Part shown: positions 51,465-60,215 of the stretch, piece by piece
Numbering within the stretch: the first letter of the stretch is position 1
How the letters are laid out: each line of letters opens with the position of its first letter
Origin: JAYODW01 sp038116745
GTDB taxonomy: Bacteria; Pseudomonadota; Gammaproteobacteria; Ga0077536
Direction: 5' to 3'
Assembly: GCA_038116745.1 (NCBI GenBank)
Contig: JAYODW010000021.1
Coordinates: forward strand, 16,737 to 80,736
DNA length: 64,000 bases
Position numbers and translations under genes: made by a program
Notes under the pieces: generated by a model
Told to the model about the DNA's origin: nothing
What the model saw: only the letters and a program-made list of their open reading frames with translations
The model's database searches: none

Positions 51465-51863
51465 ATGAGCACACTGGAACAGGCGTTTACTGACTGGCGC
51501 CAGGCCCTCAACGGCGGCGACCTCGAGTCGTTCTACCGGGTCATGGCGGAGGACCTGGTGATTTTCGATGAGGACATTCCCTGGCGTTTCGACAAGGCCG
51601 ACTTCGTCGACCACATCGGCTTTCATGTCGGCGTGTGGGACGCCTTCGAGTGGGTCCCGCGCGAGCTGCGCTTCCAGACCCGTGGCACTACCGGCATTGT
51701 CAGCGGGTACGCCACTTTCCGCGGTAAACCCAAAGACAGCGGCTTTCGCCAGCGTTTCATGGGCTTCACCCAGACCTGGGTGCAGGACGACGCCGGGTGG
51801 ACCCTGGTGTGCTGGCATCAGGGCCCGCTGCACGGCCAGATCGAGGGCGCCTCGCCCTCCTGA
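51465..51863 (+). CDS. SnoaL/NTF2-like protein (DUF4440 type)
   Basis: A 132-residue NTF2-fold protein. Seen: MSTLEQAFTDWRQALNGGDLESFYRVMAEDLVIFDEDIPWRFDKADFVDHIGFHVGVWDAFEWVPRELRFQTRGTTGIVSGYATFRGKPKDSGFRQRFMGFTQTW, the DUF4440/SnoaL-3 style. GAGGA about seven bases before ATG 51465 sets the start. It is the third small protein in a row behind the quinohemoprotein and MaoC genes and probably in the same transcript. No activity can be assigned. Confidence 0.83.
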   Translation: MSTLEQAFTDWRQALNGGDLESFYRVMAEDLVIFDEDIPWRFDKADFVDHIGFHVGVWDAFEWVPRELRFQTRGTTGIVSGYATFRGKPKDSGFRQRFMGFTQTWVQDDAGWTLVCWHQGPLHGQIEGASPS

Positions 51864-51874
51864 GCCGGGTAACG

Positions 51875-53182
51875 TCAGCCCGGGCTGACGGTCAGGTCCT
51901 GCTGTGCGTAGAAAGCCCTGAGCACGCGGCAGAGCGCGTAGGCGTCTGCGCTGCCGGCCAGCTCACGAATGGAGTGCATGGCGAAGGTCGGTACGCCGAC
52001 GTCGACCGTGCGCACCCCGAGAGCGGTCGCCGTCAGAGGTCCGATGGTGCTGCCGCAGCCGAGATCTGTGCGCGTCACGAACGACTGCAGCTCGACCCGC
52101 GCACTGCGTGCGGCACGCTTGAGAATCGCGGCGCTGTCGCTGCTCGTCGCGTAGGCCTGGTTGGCGTTGACTTTCAGCACCGGGCCGGCGTTCAGCAGGG
52201 GGCCGTGGGCCGCATCGTGACGATCCATGAAATTCGGGTGAATCCCGTGCGCATTGTCCGTTGAGACGAGCATCGAGCGCGCCATAAGGCGCGCGCGTCG
52301 CTCGCTGCTACCGGCAATCCGGTCGATGACGCTGGCCAGAAACGTCCCCCGTGCACCAGCGTTCGAGCCGCTGCCAACTTCCTCGTGGTCGTTGCATACG
52401 AGCAGCTGGGGCAGTTCGGAGCTGGCGCCGAGCAGGGCTTCCATCCCGGTACAGCAGCTGAGCAGATTGTCCAGCCGTGCCGAGGCGATGAATTCCTCGC
52501 GCAGGCCGACCAGCGCCGCGCGCTGGGTGTCGTACAGCGACAGCTCAAAATCCACCAACGCAGACTGCGCCAGCGGACTGCCGCGGTGCGCAAGTTCTTC
52601 CCTGATCAGGGCCTCGATGTCGGCTGGCGCTGAGCCGGCAAGCGCCAGCAGCGGCGGCAGCATGGTCTGTTTATTGATGCTGCGCTTGTCATTCGCTTCA
52701 CGGTCGAGATGGATGGCCAGACTCGGGATCACCGCCACCGGGCGCGCGAAATCGATCAGCGTACTGCTCAGCCGCCCGCGCCGCTCGCGCATCACGACAC
52801 GCCCGGCAATCGACAGGTCGCGGTCGAACCACGGATTCAGCAGCACCCCGCCATAAACCTCAACGCCGAACTTGAGATAGCCGCCCTGCTCCAGCGGCGC
52901 GTTCGGCTTGAGCCTGAGACAGGGACTGTCGGTGTGCGCACCGACCATTCTCAGCCCTGCCTCGATCACGTCGCCTCGCCCCAGACGGAAGGCTATGAGC
53001 GAAGAATCATTGCGCGTCACGAGATAGGCGCCACCGGGCGCCAGATCCCACGCTTCCCCCTCATCAAGAGCGGCGAATCCATCCGCCAGCAGGCGCTCAC
53101 GCATGCTGGCCACGGCGTGATAGGGCGTAGGAGAGCGATCGAGGAAGGCGCACAGGCCTGCGTTAAACGTGGTGTTATTCAT
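51875..53182 (-). CDS. apeB: M18-family aminopeptidase (ApeB-like)
   Basis: A 435-residue aspartyl aminopeptidase-like M18 enzyme, normal length. Seen: LCAFLDRSPTPYHAVASM, the first zinc segment RMVGAHTDSPCLRLKPN (H and D), VYGGVLLNPWFDRDLSIAGRV, then LLVCNDHEEVGSGSNAGARG (E-E pair and DHEEVGS), SRLDNLLSCCTGMEAL-type loops and VSTDNAHGIHPNFMDRHD. These include the HTDSP and DHEEVGS motifs of the family. Known: it removes N-terminal residues, often acidic. It converges on the NTF2-like gene. Confidence 0.95.
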   Translation of the reverse strand: MNNTTFNAGLCAFLDRSPTPYHAVASMRERLLADGFAALDEGEAWDLAPGGAYLVTRNDSSLIAFRLGRGDVIEAGLRMVGAHTDSPCLRLKPNAPLEQGGYLKFGVEVYGGVLLNPWFDRDLSIAGRVVMRERRGRLSSTLIDFARPVAVIPSLAIHLDREANDKRSINKQTMLPPLLALAGSAPADIEALIREELAHRGSPLAQSALVDFELSLYDTQRAALVGLREEFIASARLDNLLSCCTGMEALLGASSELPQLLVCNDHEEVGSGSNAGARGTFLASVIDRIAGSSERRARLMARSMLVSTDNAHGIHPNFMDRHDAAHGPLLNAGPVLKVNANQAYATSSDSAAILKRAARSARVELQSFVTRTDLGCGSTIGPLTATALGVRTVDVGVPTFAMHSIRELAGSADAYALCRVLRAFYAQQDLTVSPG

Positions 53183-53283
53183 CGCACGATCTTAGCGAAT
53201 CCGTGCGTGCCTGCGGTGTACCGGGGAGGCTGTCCTAGAATGCTTGCGCCGTTATTCAGTGCCGCACGGCGGAGAGCAACCCC

Positions 53284-54072
53284 ATGTCTGACCCCATACT
53301 TTTCGATGTCGTCGATACCATTGCCACCGTCACGCTGAACCGCCCGGAGAAACTCAACGCTTTCACCGACGGAATGCTGTTTGATCTCGTGGCCTGTCTT
53401 GACGAATGTGAGGAGCGGGAGGATGTCCGGGTCGTAGTTCTCACCGGTGCAGGCCGCGCCTTCTGCGCCGGAGGGGACGTAAGTGCGATGGGGGCCGCGG
53501 CGGACAATACCCCCGCCGTGACAAAACGCCACATCAATCACGCGATACAGGCCTTCCCGCGCCGTGCGCAACGCTTCGACAAACCGCTCATCGCCGCGAT
53601 CAACGGCGTCGCGACTGGTGGCGGACTGGATCTGGCGCTGGCCTGCGATATCCGTCTTGCGGCCGCAAGCGCGCGCTTTGCCGAGACCTATGTAAGCCTC
53701 GGTCTGCTCCCCGGCGGTGGAGGCGCCTGGTATCTGCCCCGCCTGGTCGGATCCGGCATGGCGCTGGAAATGCTGCTGAGCGGCGATTTCATCGATGCCG
53801 AAAGTGCTGCACGCATCGGACTGGTCAATCACGTCTATCCCGATGCAGCGCTCCTGCCGGAAGCGACTAAGCTGGCTGCGCGGATCGCCTCACGCCCGCC
53901 CCTGTCGGTCCGGCTGATCAAGCGCACCGTGCACCAGGGTCTGGAGTGCAGCCTCGAAACCGCCCTGGACCTGGTCTCATCGCACATCGCGATCGCCAAA
54001 AGCGGCCCGGATCACGCCGAAGCCATCCGCGCTTTCCGGGAGAAACGCGAGGGCAGCTACACCGGATCCTGA
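53284..54072 (+). CDS. Crotonase-family protein, isomerase-like
   Basis: A 262-residue crotonase. Seen: the oxyanion-hole segments AFCAGGD (59-65) and VATGGG (109-114). At the hydratase glutamate position (FGxPE in classical enzymes) the sequence reads FAETYVSLGLLPGGGG, as in PaaG-like isomerases whose loop ends in GLIPD. So an isomerase or thioester-enolate reaction is more likely than hydration. Normal length and C-terminal half (LIKRTVHQGLECSLETAL). It is plus-strand, convergent with the flavin monooxygenase gene 15 bases away. Confidence 0.86.
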   Translation: MSDPILFDVVDTIATVTLNRPEKLNAFTDGMLFDLVACLDECEEREDVRVVVLTGAGRAFCAGGDVSAMGAAADNTPAVTKRHINHAIQAFPRRAQRFDKPLIAAINGVATGGGLDLALACDIRLAAASARFAETYVSLGLLPGGGGAWYLPRLVGSGMALEMLLSGDFIDAESAARIGLVNHVYPDAALLPEATKLAARIASRPPLSVRLIKRTVHQGLECSLETALDLVSSHIAIAKSGPDHAEAIRAFREKREGSYTGS

Positions 54073-54086
54073 AGTCTGAAGGCGGA

Positions 54087-55733
54087 CTAATCCGCCATGC
54101 GGACCTGGTCCCCGTCTCGGGTCATCAGACGAAAACCGTCGTAGCCTGCGGCGACAACCTTTTTCAGTTCGTCGGCATACTGCGGCCAGCCGATATAAGC
54201 CGTGAACACGCGCGGCTTGCCCGGGATGTTCGAGCCGACGTACCAGGAGTCGCAGGATTTGTAGACCGAGCGCGAGGCAATACCGTCCACTTCCAACACC
54301 CAGGCATCTTCGGCTTCAAGCGTAGGCTCGATCACCTCGGCGCCGGCGGCTTCCATATCCGCGATCGTCTGGCCGATGAAATCGACGTGCTGCTCGATCG
54401 ACTTCAGCACGTTGCTCAGCACCGACGGACTGCCCGGACCGGTGACGATGAAACAGTTCGGAAAGCCTTCCGCCATCAGGCCGAGATAAGCACGCGCACC
54501 CTCGGCCCACTTGTCGCGCATCGAGCGGCCGTCCAGGCCGCGGATATCAACACCGAGGACCGAACCGGTGATGGCGTCAAAGCCGGTGGCGAAGACAATG
54601 GCGTCGACTTCGTGCTCCTGACCATCAACCACGACCCCGCGCGGCGTAATGCGCTCAATCGGCGAGTCCTTGATATCCACCAGGGAGACGTTGTCGCGGT
54701 TGAACGTTTCGTAGTAATCGGTGCCGACGATGAGGCGCTTACAGCCGAGACTGAAGTGCGGCATCAGGCGTTCAGCCGTCTCCGGGTTGTGCACGATGGA
54801 AGCCAGCTTGCGACGGAAGAAATCCTGCGCGGTGGCGTTAGCCTCGTGGCTGAACAACAGGTCAGTGAAGATCCCGAGAAACATCAGACCACCGCGGGCC
54901 CAGGCTTCCTCGTAGAAGCGCTCGCGCTCTGCATCGGAGACTTCTAGAGCGGATTTCCCGGTCGATTCGAAGAAAAAAGCAAAAGGATAGGCAAGATTCC
55001 GTTCGCGGAAACTTTCGTATTCCGCCTTGATGCGACCTACCTCTTCATCATCCAGCGGTTCGTTCCGTGCCGGAATGACGTAGTTGGCCGTGCGCTGAAA
55101 GATGGTCAGATGTTCCGCCTGCGCGGCTATGAGAGGAATGGACTGCACCGCGGACGATCCGGTCCCGATAACCGCCACCCGCTTACCGCTGAAATCAACC
55201 GGCTCATGCGGCCATAGACCGGTGTGATACTTGTCGCCGGTGAATGTCTCGAGTCCCGGAAAGGGTGGCAGGTTAGTCGTCGACAGCAACCCCGTCGCGA
55301 GCACGAAATACTGCGCCGTCACCCGATCACCCTGGTCCGTCTCAATGTGCCAGCGCCCGCTGTCCGCGTCGAACTCGGCGGCGGTCACGCGCGTGCGGAA
55401 CTGGATGTCACGGCGCAGATCGAAGCGATCGGCGACGTGTCGCGCGTAGCGCAGGAGCTCGGGCTGGGTGGCGTATTTCTCGCTCCAGCGCCATTCCTGC
55501 TGTAGTTCCGCGGAGAACTCGTAGGAATACTCCATGCTCACCACGTCGACGCGGCAGCCGGGATAACGGTTCCAGTACCAGGTCCCGCCAACGTCCGTAC
55601 CCGCTTCAAAGACCCGAACCGTCTTACCCTGCTTGCGCAGGCGGTGAATGAGATACATGCCGGCGAAGCCGGCACCGACAACGACAACATCAAAACTGGG
55701 GTCCGGCGCAATGCGGACGGCGGTCTGGCTCAT
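54087..55733 (-). CDS. Baeyer-Villiger-type flavin monooxygenase
   Basis: A 548-residue flavoprotein. Seen: an FAD-binding GAGFAG loop (20-25), the Baeyer-Villiger fingerprint F-x-G-x3-H-x3-W-P at 164-175 (FTGDKYHTGLWP), and an NADPH-binding GTGSSAVQ loop near 190. Length fits single-subunit type I BVMOs of the cyclohexanone or phenylacetone type. Known: these insert oxygen next to a carbonyl to give an ester or lactone, using NADPH and FAD. Inferred: it takes ketones made by the neighbouring dehydrogenases. It lies 30 bases behind the class V aminotransferase gene in the same direction. Confidence 0.93.
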   Translation of the reverse strand: MSQTAVRIAPDPSFDVVVVGAGFAGMYLIHRLRKQGKTVRVFEAGTDVGGTWYWNRYPGCRVDVVSMEYSYEFSAELQQEWRWSEKYATQPELLRYARHVADRFDLRRDIQFRTRVTAAEFDADSGRWHIETDQGDRVTAQYFVLATGLLSTTNLPPFPGLETFTGDKYHTGLWPHEPVDFSGKRVAVIGTGSSAVQSIPLIAAQAEHLTIFQRTANYVIPARNEPLDDEEVGRIKAEYESFRERNLAYPFAFFFESTGKSALEVSDAERERFYEEAWARGGLMFLGIFTDLLFSHEANATAQDFFRRKLASIVHNPETAERLMPHFSLGCKRLIVGTDYYETFNRDNVSLVDIKDSPIERITPRGVVVDGQEHEVDAIVFATGFDAITGSVLGVDIRGLDGRSMRDKWAEGARAYLGLMAEGFPNCFIVTGPGSPSVLSNVLKSIEQHVDFIGQTIADMEAAGAEVIEPTLEAEDAWVLEVDGIASRSVYKSCDSWYVGSNIPGKPRVFTAYIGWPQYADELKKVVAAGYDGFRLMTRDGDQVRMAD

Positions 55734-55762
55734 ACCAACTCTCCTGGCTATTCAGCGGGTGT

Positions 55763-56890
55763 TCAGGCGATCTTCGCCAGGGCGTCGGCAAACAGGCTCA
55801 CGCTGCGGTCCACGTTCATCAGCTTGTCGAGCCCGAACAGCCCGACGCGAAAGGTCTGAAAGTCCGCCGGCTCGTCGCACTGCAGCGGCACGCCGGCGGC
55901 GATCTGAAGACCCTGCTGGGCAAATTTCTGCCCCGTTTTCAGCGCCGGATCATTGGTGTAGCTGACCACGACCCCGGGCGCCTGAAAGCCCTCGCCCGCC
56001 ACACTCGCATAGCCCTTCTCCTCGAGAAGCGCGCGGACCCGCTGCCCCAGCTCTTGTTGATTCGCGCGCACCTTGTCGAACCCGCAGGCCGCCGTCTCAC
56101 GCATCACGTCGCGAAAGCGGATCAGCCCGTCAGTAGGCATAGTCGCGTGATACGCGTGTGCACCGTTTTCATAGGCCTGCATGATCTCCCGCCATTTACG
56201 CAGATCGCAGGCGAAGCTGGTGCTCGTGGTCTCCCCCAGCCGCGCTTCTGCACGCGCGCTCAGCATCACCAGCCCGCAGCAGGGAGAGCCCGTCCAGCCC
56301 TTCTGCGGCGCACTGATCAGGACATCAACACCGAGGGCCTCCATATCCACCCACATGGCACCGGAGGCGATACAGTCCAGCACCAGCAGCCCGCCGTGGG
56401 CATGCTGTGCATCGGCCAGCTGGCGCAGGTAATCGTCGGGCAGCATCATCCCGGCCGAGGTCTCCACATGCGGCGCGAACACGACAGCAGGCTTCTGTGC
56501 GGCAATGTCGGCCACGACATCGGCGATCGGTGCGGGCACGAAAGGGTCGTGCGCACCGCTGCCGGTTTTGCGTGCTTTATGCACGGTCAGGTCGGAGGTA
56601 ATGCGGCCCATTTCGATAATCTGTGACCAGCGGAAGCTGAACCAGCCGTTACGGATCACCATCACGCGCTGGTCGGTCGCAAACTGGCGCGCGACCGCCT
56701 CCATGCCGAAGGTCCCGCTGCCCGGGACGACGACGACCGCAGCGGCGTTATAGACATCTTTGAGCAGCGTCGAAATGTCGCGCATGACCTGCTGGAACTG
56801 GCCGGACATGTGGTTGACAGCGCGGTCGGTGTAGACAACTGAGTATTCGAGCAGACCTTCCGGGTCCACTCCGGGCAGTAATCCGGGCAT
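55763..56890 (-). CDS. Class V aminotransferase (alanine-glyoxylate type)
   Basis: A 375-residue PLP enzyme. Seen: NHMSGQFQQVMRDISTLLKDVYNAAAVVVVPGSGTFGMEAVARQ (substrate and phosphate side), the PLP lysine in LISAPQKGWTGSPCCGLVML, and the family's C-terminal GFQAPGVVVSYTNDP and AGVPLQCDEP. AGGAG six bases before ATG 56890 sets the start; an upstream ATG at 56983 adds 31 odd residues. Known: the group includes alanine-glyoxylate and serine-pyruvate aminotransferases. Why it lies between the monooxygenase and GST genes is not clear; it may detoxify glyoxylate. Confidence 0.9.
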   Translation of the reverse strand: MPGLLPGVDPEGLLEYSVVYTDRAVNHMSGQFQQVMRDISTLLKDVYNAAAVVVVPGSGTFGMEAVARQFATDQRVMVIRNGWFSFRWSQIIEMGRITSDLTVHKARKTGSGAHDPFVPAPIADVVADIAAQKPAVVFAPHVETSAGMMLPDDYLRQLADAQHAHGGLLVLDCIASGAMWVDMEALGVDVLISAPQKGWTGSPCCGLVMLSARAEARLGETTSTSFACDLRKWREIMQAYENGAHAYHATMPTDGLIRFRDVMRETAACGFDKVRANQQELGQRVRALLEEKGYASVAGEGFQAPGVVVSYTNDPALKTGQKFAQQGLQIAAGVPLQCDEPADFQTFRVGLFGLDKLMNVDRSVSLFADALAKIA

Positions 56891-56992
56891 GAAATTCTCC
56901 TGGGACGGGCCCGCCAGGCACGGGCCAGGATACAAAAAGGGGCACAAGGATAACGCGTCTGCCGCAGGCGCGCTGCATGACACCAGGGGAGT

Positions 56993-57904
56993 TCAGCTCG
57001 CCGTTTGCACGATGTAGCCGGCCCTCGGGTAATGCACGGCCAGCTGACCGAGCGCAGGGTCCTGGCGCAGAACCACAATCTCGTTAACGCCGAGTCGTAC
57101 GATGCGCCCCTGAGTGGTCTCGGTGCCGTAGTCGTCCGCCACGATCGATACCTCGTCTCCCAGACCCAGCCGCGGATCGGGAACCGAGGCGCCGGCCACA
57201 TCCTGTGGCTCCTGGTTGCGCGCAATGTCCAGCGCCGCGACGGCATGCAGCGGACGCCGGGTGTCGCCGTTGAAGTCAACAATGCGCTGCACCCAGGCGG
57301 CGACGCCGGGGCGCGCTTCGACCAGGGCGGACGCGCGCGCACTGTGCTGCAGAAAATGTACGCAGTGAAATACCGCGGCATCGGCCAGAGTGAACATGTC
57401 TCCAAGCAGATAAGGCGTCACTCCGAGCTGCTGCTCGAGGGCATCGAGGGAGTGCGCCGCCTGCTCCAGCGCCCGGGGCGCGGCGTCGACCAGCCCGGCG
57501 CGCGAAAACCCCGGCGACATAGCCTGCCGGTCGGTAAAAAACTCGTCGCCCAGCGTCGACTCCAGCTCTGCGACAACCGGCGGAACAACCTGCATGAACA
57601 ATCGATGGTCGGCCCAGTCTTCCATCACGGCAACGCGCCCGGCGAGGGCTCGCGGGATTACTGCAGGCTCCGGATGCAGCGCCTCCAGACGCCTGATGAT
57701 CAACGCCGTATCGCAGTAGATATCGGCCCCGATCTGCATCACCGGGATGCGCCTGTAACCACCGGTCAGCGGCGTCAGGTCCGGCTTCGGTGCAATGACG
57801 GGCTGTTCGACGGCGTGCCAGGTTAAGCCTTTGAAGGCGAGAACGCGGCGAACTTTCTCGGAAAACGGCGAAAATTCGTACTGATGGAGGATGATTTCGT
57901 TCAT
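56993..57904 (-). CDS. Glutathione S-transferase family protein, C-terminally extended
   Basis: A 303-residue GST. Seen: the thioredoxin-like N terminus IILHQYEFSPFSEKVRRVLAFKGLTWHAVEQPVIAPKPDLTPLTGGYRRIPVMQIGADIYCDTALIIRRLEA, with FSPFSEKVR in place of a Cys-x-x-Cys and a cis-Pro IPVM, then a helical domain at about 90-215 (LFMQVVPPVVAELE, YLLGDMFTLADAAVFHCVHFL). About 80 residues follow (DPRLGLGDEVSIVADDYGTETTQGRIVRLGVNEIVVL), longer than a typical GST and beta-rich. GAGG precedes ATG 57904. Known: GSTs conjugate or isomerise electrophiles, which would suit a halogenated or epoxide substrate. Confidence 0.88.
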   Translation of the reverse strand: MNEIILHQYEFSPFSEKVRRVLAFKGLTWHAVEQPVIAPKPDLTPLTGGYRRIPVMQIGADIYCDTALIIRRLEALHPEPAVIPRALAGRVAVMEDWADHRLFMQVVPPVVAELESTLGDEFFTDRQAMSPGFSRAGLVDAAPRALEQAAHSLDALEQQLGVTPYLLGDMFTLADAAVFHCVHFLQHSARASALVEARPGVAAWVQRIVDFNGDTRRPLHAVAALDIARNQEPQDVAGASVPDPRLGLGDEVSIVADDYGTETTQGRIVRLGVNEIVVLRQDPALGQLAVHYPRAGYIVQTAS

Positions 57905-57946
57905 TGTCAGCGCCTCTTTCCGACCTGCAGCGGTCGCCATGATGTC

Positions 57947-59740
57947 CTATTCCGGGATCGCGAAAGCGATCACCGCATCCCCCGGGGGAAACTTGAACAG
58001 CGCATGACCGCCTGCGGCCACCGCCACATATTGCCGTCCATTGACCCGGTAGGTGACAGCCGGGGCATTAACGCCGGCGCCGGTAGCGAAACGCCAGAGC
58101 CGCTCTCCCCGGGCCGCATCGAACGCGGCGAAATCGCCATTCGATTCGCCCGCGAACACCAGGCCGCCGGCCGTTGCCAGGGCGCCCGATACCATGGGTA
58201 GTTCGCTGCGCGCCTGCCAGCGGATCACGCCATCATCGGGATCAATCGCGCTCAGAAGGCCCCAACGCTCAACGTCATCGAGAAAGCTGAGGACATTAAC
58301 CGGCTGTCCTGAAGCATCAGTTTCGAGGTGGTAGCGGGTCGGCTGATGAGACGCCGGCACGTAGACCAGACCGGTGTCCGGACTGTAGGCCGCGGGCGGC
58401 CAGTTCGCGCCCCCGCCGGCTCCGGGCGCGATGATCAGACCAGCCTCCGTCGGGCGGTGGAACATGAACTCGTTCTGTGGCACGAAAGCCTCAGAACGCC
58501 GGATCGCCTGACCCGTGCGCCTGTCGAGCAGATACAGCCACCCGGTCTTCGCCGCGGCGGCGAGTGCGGGCACTCTTTGACCCTGCTGGTTCGTGGCCTC
58601 CAGCAGAAGCGGTGGAGCAGCCACGTCATAGCCCCAGATATCGTGTGGGACGACCTGATGGTGCCAGCGCAGCGCGCCGCTGGCGGCGTCGAGCGCCACT
58701 ACGCTGGCGGTGTAGAGATTGTCACCGGGACGCTTGTAATCGGCATAGCCAGGGGAGGCGTTACCCGTTCCGATGTAGACCAGGCCGAGCGCCGGATCGA
58801 CCGCCGGCGAACCGTAAATCGAGCCCCCACCCCCGCGCCATGCGTTAGCCGCTGCCGGTGCCAGCTCGCGCTCACGCTCGAGGTCGCGTTCAAGCCTGTC
58901 GCCGAACGCGGTTTCTCCAGCGAACCGACCTTCCCAGCCCTGAGCCGGGGTGGTGTACCAGCGCCACAGCAGACGCCCGTCGGTCGCATCATGGGCTGAG
59001 AGGAAAGCGCGCAGCCCCTGGCGCACGCCGGGGCGCCCGAGGACAGAAGCGGAGTCGTGCTCGGCATCGCCCAGGACCGCGCTGTAGCCCGTGCCGCTGA
59101 CACCCACATACACCCGGCCGTCGAACACCACCGGCGCCATATTGCCGGCGAAGCGCGTGTACCCTGCGGCCTGCTCGGCGAGCTCGGGGTCGTCAGCCCT
59201 TCTGCCGAGCAGCGCACCGGCATCTTGCTGCTGCGGATCGAGCACCGGCAGATCCCAGGCCACAGTGCCGTCCGCCGCATTGAGCGCGATCAGACGTGCG
59301 TCCGCAGTAATCATGAACAGTCGCCCGTAGCCCCAGGCGAGACCTCGATTATGGGTGCCGCAGCACAGCGTGTCTGTCGCCATGACATGCGCATATCGCC
59401 AGCGCAGTGCGCCTGTCGCGGCATCAAGCGCGACCACATGATTGCGCGGCGTCGTCAGGTACATCACACCGTCAACAACCAGCGGATTGGTCGCAAAGGT
59501 CCCGAGGATCCCGGTCTGAAAGATCCAGGCAGGGGCCAGCGCACTGACCGTTTCGCGATTGATGTCGTTCAGACGACTGTAGCGCTGGTTGGCGTAGCCA
59601 TGACCGTAGGTCAGCCAGTTGTCGTCATCGTCTGCAGCGGCGCGCAGGCGTGCCTCATCGGCCGCCGCTGACATAACGGCGCCGAGCAGCAGCCCGGTGA
59701 TCAGGCTCCCCGCGCCGCCGCAGGGGCGACGCTCAGTGCC
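57947..59740 (-). CDS. PQQ-dependent alcohol dehydrogenase-like protein
   Basis: A protein of about 597 residues with eight-bladed quinoprotein features. Seen: a signal-like N terminus (GSLITGLLLGAVMSAAAD), WLTYGHGYANQRYSRLNDINRETVSALAPAW, a vicinal Cys pair in DTLCCGTHNRGLAWGYGRLF, GSIYGSPAVDPALGLVYIGTGNASPGY and the C-terminal blade MVSGALATAGGLVFAGESNGDFAAFDAARGERLWRFATG. The active-site segment reads HDIWGYDVAAPP, where most relatives have W-D-Y-D, so the first Asp is Gly. No heme c motif is seen. The ATG at 59740 overlaps the upstream FKBP stop by eight bases; 59803 is the longest frame. Confidence 0.9.
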   Translation of the reverse strand, partial: GTERRPCGGAGSLITGLLLGAVMSAAADEARLRAAADDDDNWLTYGHGYANQRYSRLNDINRETVSALAPAWIFQTGILGTFATNPLVVDGVMYLTTPRNHVVALDAATGALRWRYAHVMATDTLCCGTHNRGLAWGYGRLFMITADARLIALNAADGTVAWDLPVLDPQQQDAGALLGRRADDPELAEQAAGYTRFAGNMAPVVFDGRVYVGVSGTGYSAVLGDAEHDSASVLGRPGVRQGLRAFLSAHDATDGRLLWRWYTTPAQGWEGRFAGETAFGDRLERDLERERELAPAAANAWRGGGGSIYGSPAVDPALGLVYIGTGNASPGYADYKRPGDNLYTASVVALDAASGALRWHHQVVPHDIWGYDVAAPPLLLEATNQQGQRVPALAAAAKTGWLYLLDRRTGQAIRRSEAFVPQNEFMFHRPTEAGLIIAPGAGGGANWPPAAYSPDTGLVYVPASHQPTRYHLETDASGQPVNVLSFLDDVERWGLLSAIDPDDGVIRWQARSELPMVSGALATAGGLVFAGESNGDFAAFDAARGERLWRFATGAGVNAPAVTYRVNGRQYVAVAAGGHALFKFPPGDAVIAFAIPE

Positions 59741-60215
59741 CATGGCCGTGCGGACCGTGCACATGACCATGCGCAATCTCCTCGGCGCTTGCCTCGCGCA
59801 CATCTACCACCTCGACGTCGAAACACAGCGTCTGTCCGGCAAAGGGATGATTGGTGTCGACGTCGATCATGAACTTGCCCGGTTTAATCACACGCACCTG
59901 ACGCGGGCCGTGATCCGTGCTGACCTGGATCAGCATGCCGCTTCTGAGTTTGCCGCGGGTCATCACGGCCTTCATGGAGATGCGCTGACGCGCGCTCTCA
60001 CGCCGCACCCCGTAACCCAGCTCGGGCGGCACCGTCACCTGGAAAGTCGCGCCGGCAGCTTTGCCCGACATCTCCCGTTCGAGTCCCTGAATAATGCCGT
60101 CGTGGCCGTGGAGATACTGCATCGGACTTCCCTCGTGGGAGGACTCGAGCGCATTGCCGTCTCCATCGCTCAGCCGGTAGTGAAAACTGACCACGCGATC
60201 TTTCTCTATGTTCAT
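59733..60215 (-). CDS. FKBP-type peptidyl-prolyl isomerase, SlyD-like
   Basis: A 160-residue SlyD-like protein. Seen: DRVVSFHYRLSDGDGNALESSHEGSPMQYLHGHDGIIQGLEREMSGKAAGATFQVTVPPELGYG, an FKBP start with the insert-in-flap domain (GKLRSGMLIQVSTDHGPRQVRVIKPGKFMIDVDTNHPFAGQTLCFDVEVVDVREA), the NHPLAGxxLxFxVxVxxVREA motif of SlyD, and a His-rich end HGHVHGPHGHGH that can bind metal. AGGAAAG precedes ATG 60215. Known: SlyD is a prolyl isomerase-chaperone and nickel protein. It overlaps the PQQ dehydrogenase gene, so the two are coupled and the isomerase may help its folding. Confidence 0.92.
   Translation of the reverse strand: MNIEKDRVVSFHYRLSDGDGNALESSHEGSPMQYLHGHDGIIQGLEREMSGKAAGATFQVTVPPELGYGVRRESARQRISMKAVMTRGKLRSGMLIQVSTDHGPRQVRVIKPGKFMIDVDTNHPFAGQTLCFDVEVVDVREASAEEIAHGHVHGPHGHGH

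Noticed and set aside
53946..54947. A 333-codon plus-strand frame over the flavin monooxygenase
   Set aside because: Shadow of the opposite-strand BVMO; low complexity, no domain.
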